Program-made: the position numbers and the translations under genes
Assembly (NCBI GenBank): GCA_003169835.1
Contig: PNAI01000028.1
Span: 1 to 64,000 of the forward strand
Direction: 5' to 3'
Source of the DNA: Hyphomicrobiales bacterium
GTDB lineage: Bacteria > Pseudomonadota > Alphaproteobacteria > Rhizobiales > Xanthobacteraceae
Length of the DNA stretch: 64,000 nt
Notes under the pieces: model-generated
Databases searched by the model: none
Seen by the model: the letters and a program-made list of their open reading frames with translations, nothing else
Told to the model about the DNA's origin: nothing
Shown: in pieces, positions 62,961 to 64,000 of the stretch
Position numbering within the stretch: position 1 is the first letter of the stretch
How the letters are laid out: each line of letters opens with the position of its first letter

Positions 62961-63144
62961 GCACACTCCCGTGGACCGTGCCGAGTCACAATAATTCGCC
63001 AGTCCCAGGACTATATGGCAAAATCCATGCCAGGCACCATAGCCGCTCACATGTGCGCAAACCGGTAAATCGAATTTCCGGGGTGGCGGGCCGATGACGG
63101 CAAATTATTCCAAATGCATAATCTTTCGGCAGGTCGGATAGTTT

Positions 63145-63975
63145 CTATCTGCGTCGCATTACGACGGCCTCAAGCCACGATATCGCCAGATACATCACCG
63201 ACGAGACGATCGCGAGAATGGTCACCGCGGTCATGACGATATTCATTTTGAAAATCTGACTTCCATATTGGATGAGATAGCCAAGACCCAGGTTTGCGGA
63301 TTGGAACTCGCCGACAACGACACCGACAAGTGACAGGCCTGCATTGACCTTCAGTGTCGCAATGAGTGTCGGCACGCTCCCCGGCAGCACCACCTTTCTC
63401 AGAATCTGGCCCTTGCTGGCGCCAAACGACTGCGCAAGCTTGATCTTGTTTGGGTCGATGCTCTGGAACCCGCTGTAGATCATAAGGATCGTAACAAACA
63501 GCGAGATCGCGAGCGACATGCCATAGATGGAAAGCGTTGCGCCGAGCCAGATGTAAAAGATTGGCACGAACGCGGTTTTCGGCATGGCATTCGCCACGAC
63601 AAGATACGGATCGAGCACCTTATAAAGACTGTTCCACCACCAAAGCGTGGCGGCAATCGTCGTCCCGAGCACCATCGCGGCAGCGAATCCAATCACCGTG
63701 GCGACTACGGTCGATAAAGTATGGCTGAGGATGCTGGCTTGCTGCGGTGTCGCCGTTAGCAGTTCAAGAAACGTCGGCCAGAGCATGGACGGATAGCTGG
63801 TGAAGAGCGGATTTATGATCTGCGCCTTAGGCAAAACCTCCCACAGAATGAGGAGCACCAATAGGACGGCAAGCTGCGTCACACGCACGAAAATCTGGTC
63901 ACGCCGATTGCGCTGCAACCAGTTGCGATATTGCGGGCTCGCGCTCGCGAGCGTCGCGGAATTAGCCTTCGACAT
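63145..63975 (-). CDS. Second ABC transporter permease of the same group
   Basis: A 276-residue SsuC-type permease with six helices; the coupling loop region is KIKLAQSFGASKGQILRKVVLPG and GEFQSANLGLGYLIQYG is the conserved tail. ATG 63975 follows AAGGAGCT. It is encoded upstream of an ATPase-permease-receptor set on the same strand, so this importer may use two different permeases as a heterodimer, or it may belong to a system continuing past the window end. Confidence 0.91.
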   Translation of the reverse strand: MSKANSATLASASPQYRNWLQRNRRDQIFVRVTQLAVLLVLLILWEVLPKAQIINPLFTSYPSMLWPTFLELLTATPQQASILSHTLSTVVATVIGFAAAMVLGTTIAATLWWWNSLYKVLDPYLVVANAMPKTAFVPIFYIWLGATLSIYGMSLAISLFVTILMIYSGFQSIDPNKIKLAQSFGASKGQILRKVVLPGSVPTLIATLKVNAGLSLVGVVVGEFQSANLGLGYLIQYGSQIFKMNIVMTAVTILAIVSSVMYLAISWLEAVVMRRR

Positions 63976-64000
63976 GGACTTCGAGCTCCTTCCATAGCGC

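Overview
The window looks like chromosome of a GC-rich alphaproteobacterium of the order Hyphomicrobiales (Rhizobiales), probably near Nitrobacteraceae/Xanthobacteraceae. The reasons are the housekeeping neighbourhoods (comF-grxC-nitrilase-DUF1178; xerD-small membrane protein//aroK-aroB-corC; bolA-dnaJ-cobS-cobT; helicase-S4 protein-fdxA-carD), the Flp pilin, the CarD regulator and the orphan Bug/TctC-type solute receptors. The taxon is inferred from gene content and order only.

Positions 1-36,900 are mostly core genome. They hold a DMT permease, a DUF1178/nitrilase/glutaredoxin/ComF group (comF is frameshifted), a methyltransferase, a Flp pilin, MutT, ArgJ, a parvulin-type lipoprotein, SecA, an L,D-transpeptidase, AccA, XerD, a 49-residue membrane protein, the AroK-AroB-CorC-Bug receptor chain with overlapping start and stop codons, BolA, a J-domain protein, cobaltochelatase CobS/CobT, a phytase-like esterase, ribosomal protein L28, a DUF3108 protein, a DCC-family protein overlapping a dehydrogenase/DUF4166 protein, a large SUV3-like helicase, an S4 RNA-binding protein, ferredoxin FdxA, CarD, a second Bug receptor, an M48 protease and a nuclease-fold protein. 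A tRNA-Arg(CCT) at 36,857 marks the edge of this block.

Positions 37,100-64,000 are accessory. After a DUF763 gene comes about 25 kb of catabolic and transport genes: a 2,5-dihydroxypyridine dioxygenase (NicX) homologue, an RbsABC-like ABC importer, a gentisate-dioxygenase-like cupin protein, a molybdenum hydroxylase large subunit, a class A flavin monooxygenase, a VOC protein, an NMT1-type ABC importer, a Rieske oxygenase alpha/beta pair, a formamidase-like alpha/beta hydrolase, a TRAP transporter, a ThDP enzyme, a truncated and an intact isochorismatase-family amidase gene, and a second NMT1-type ABC importer with two permeases. Many starts overlap the previous stop (ATGA, GTGA, TTGA), so translational coupling is likely.

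The enzyme classes match the steps of the known nicotinate/hydroxypyridine pathway: Mo hydroxylase, flavin monooxygenase, NicX, deformylase, maleamate-type amidase. They are spread over several operons with four importers and no recognisable transcriptional regulator. I infer an N-heteroaromatic (or related aromatic amide) degradation region, possibly a little-described variant; the substrate cannot be fixed from sequence alone. Notable oddities are an apparent ATA start codon in the Mo-hydroxylase gene, missing redox partner subunits for both oxygenases, and a promoter-hairpin leader upstream of carD.
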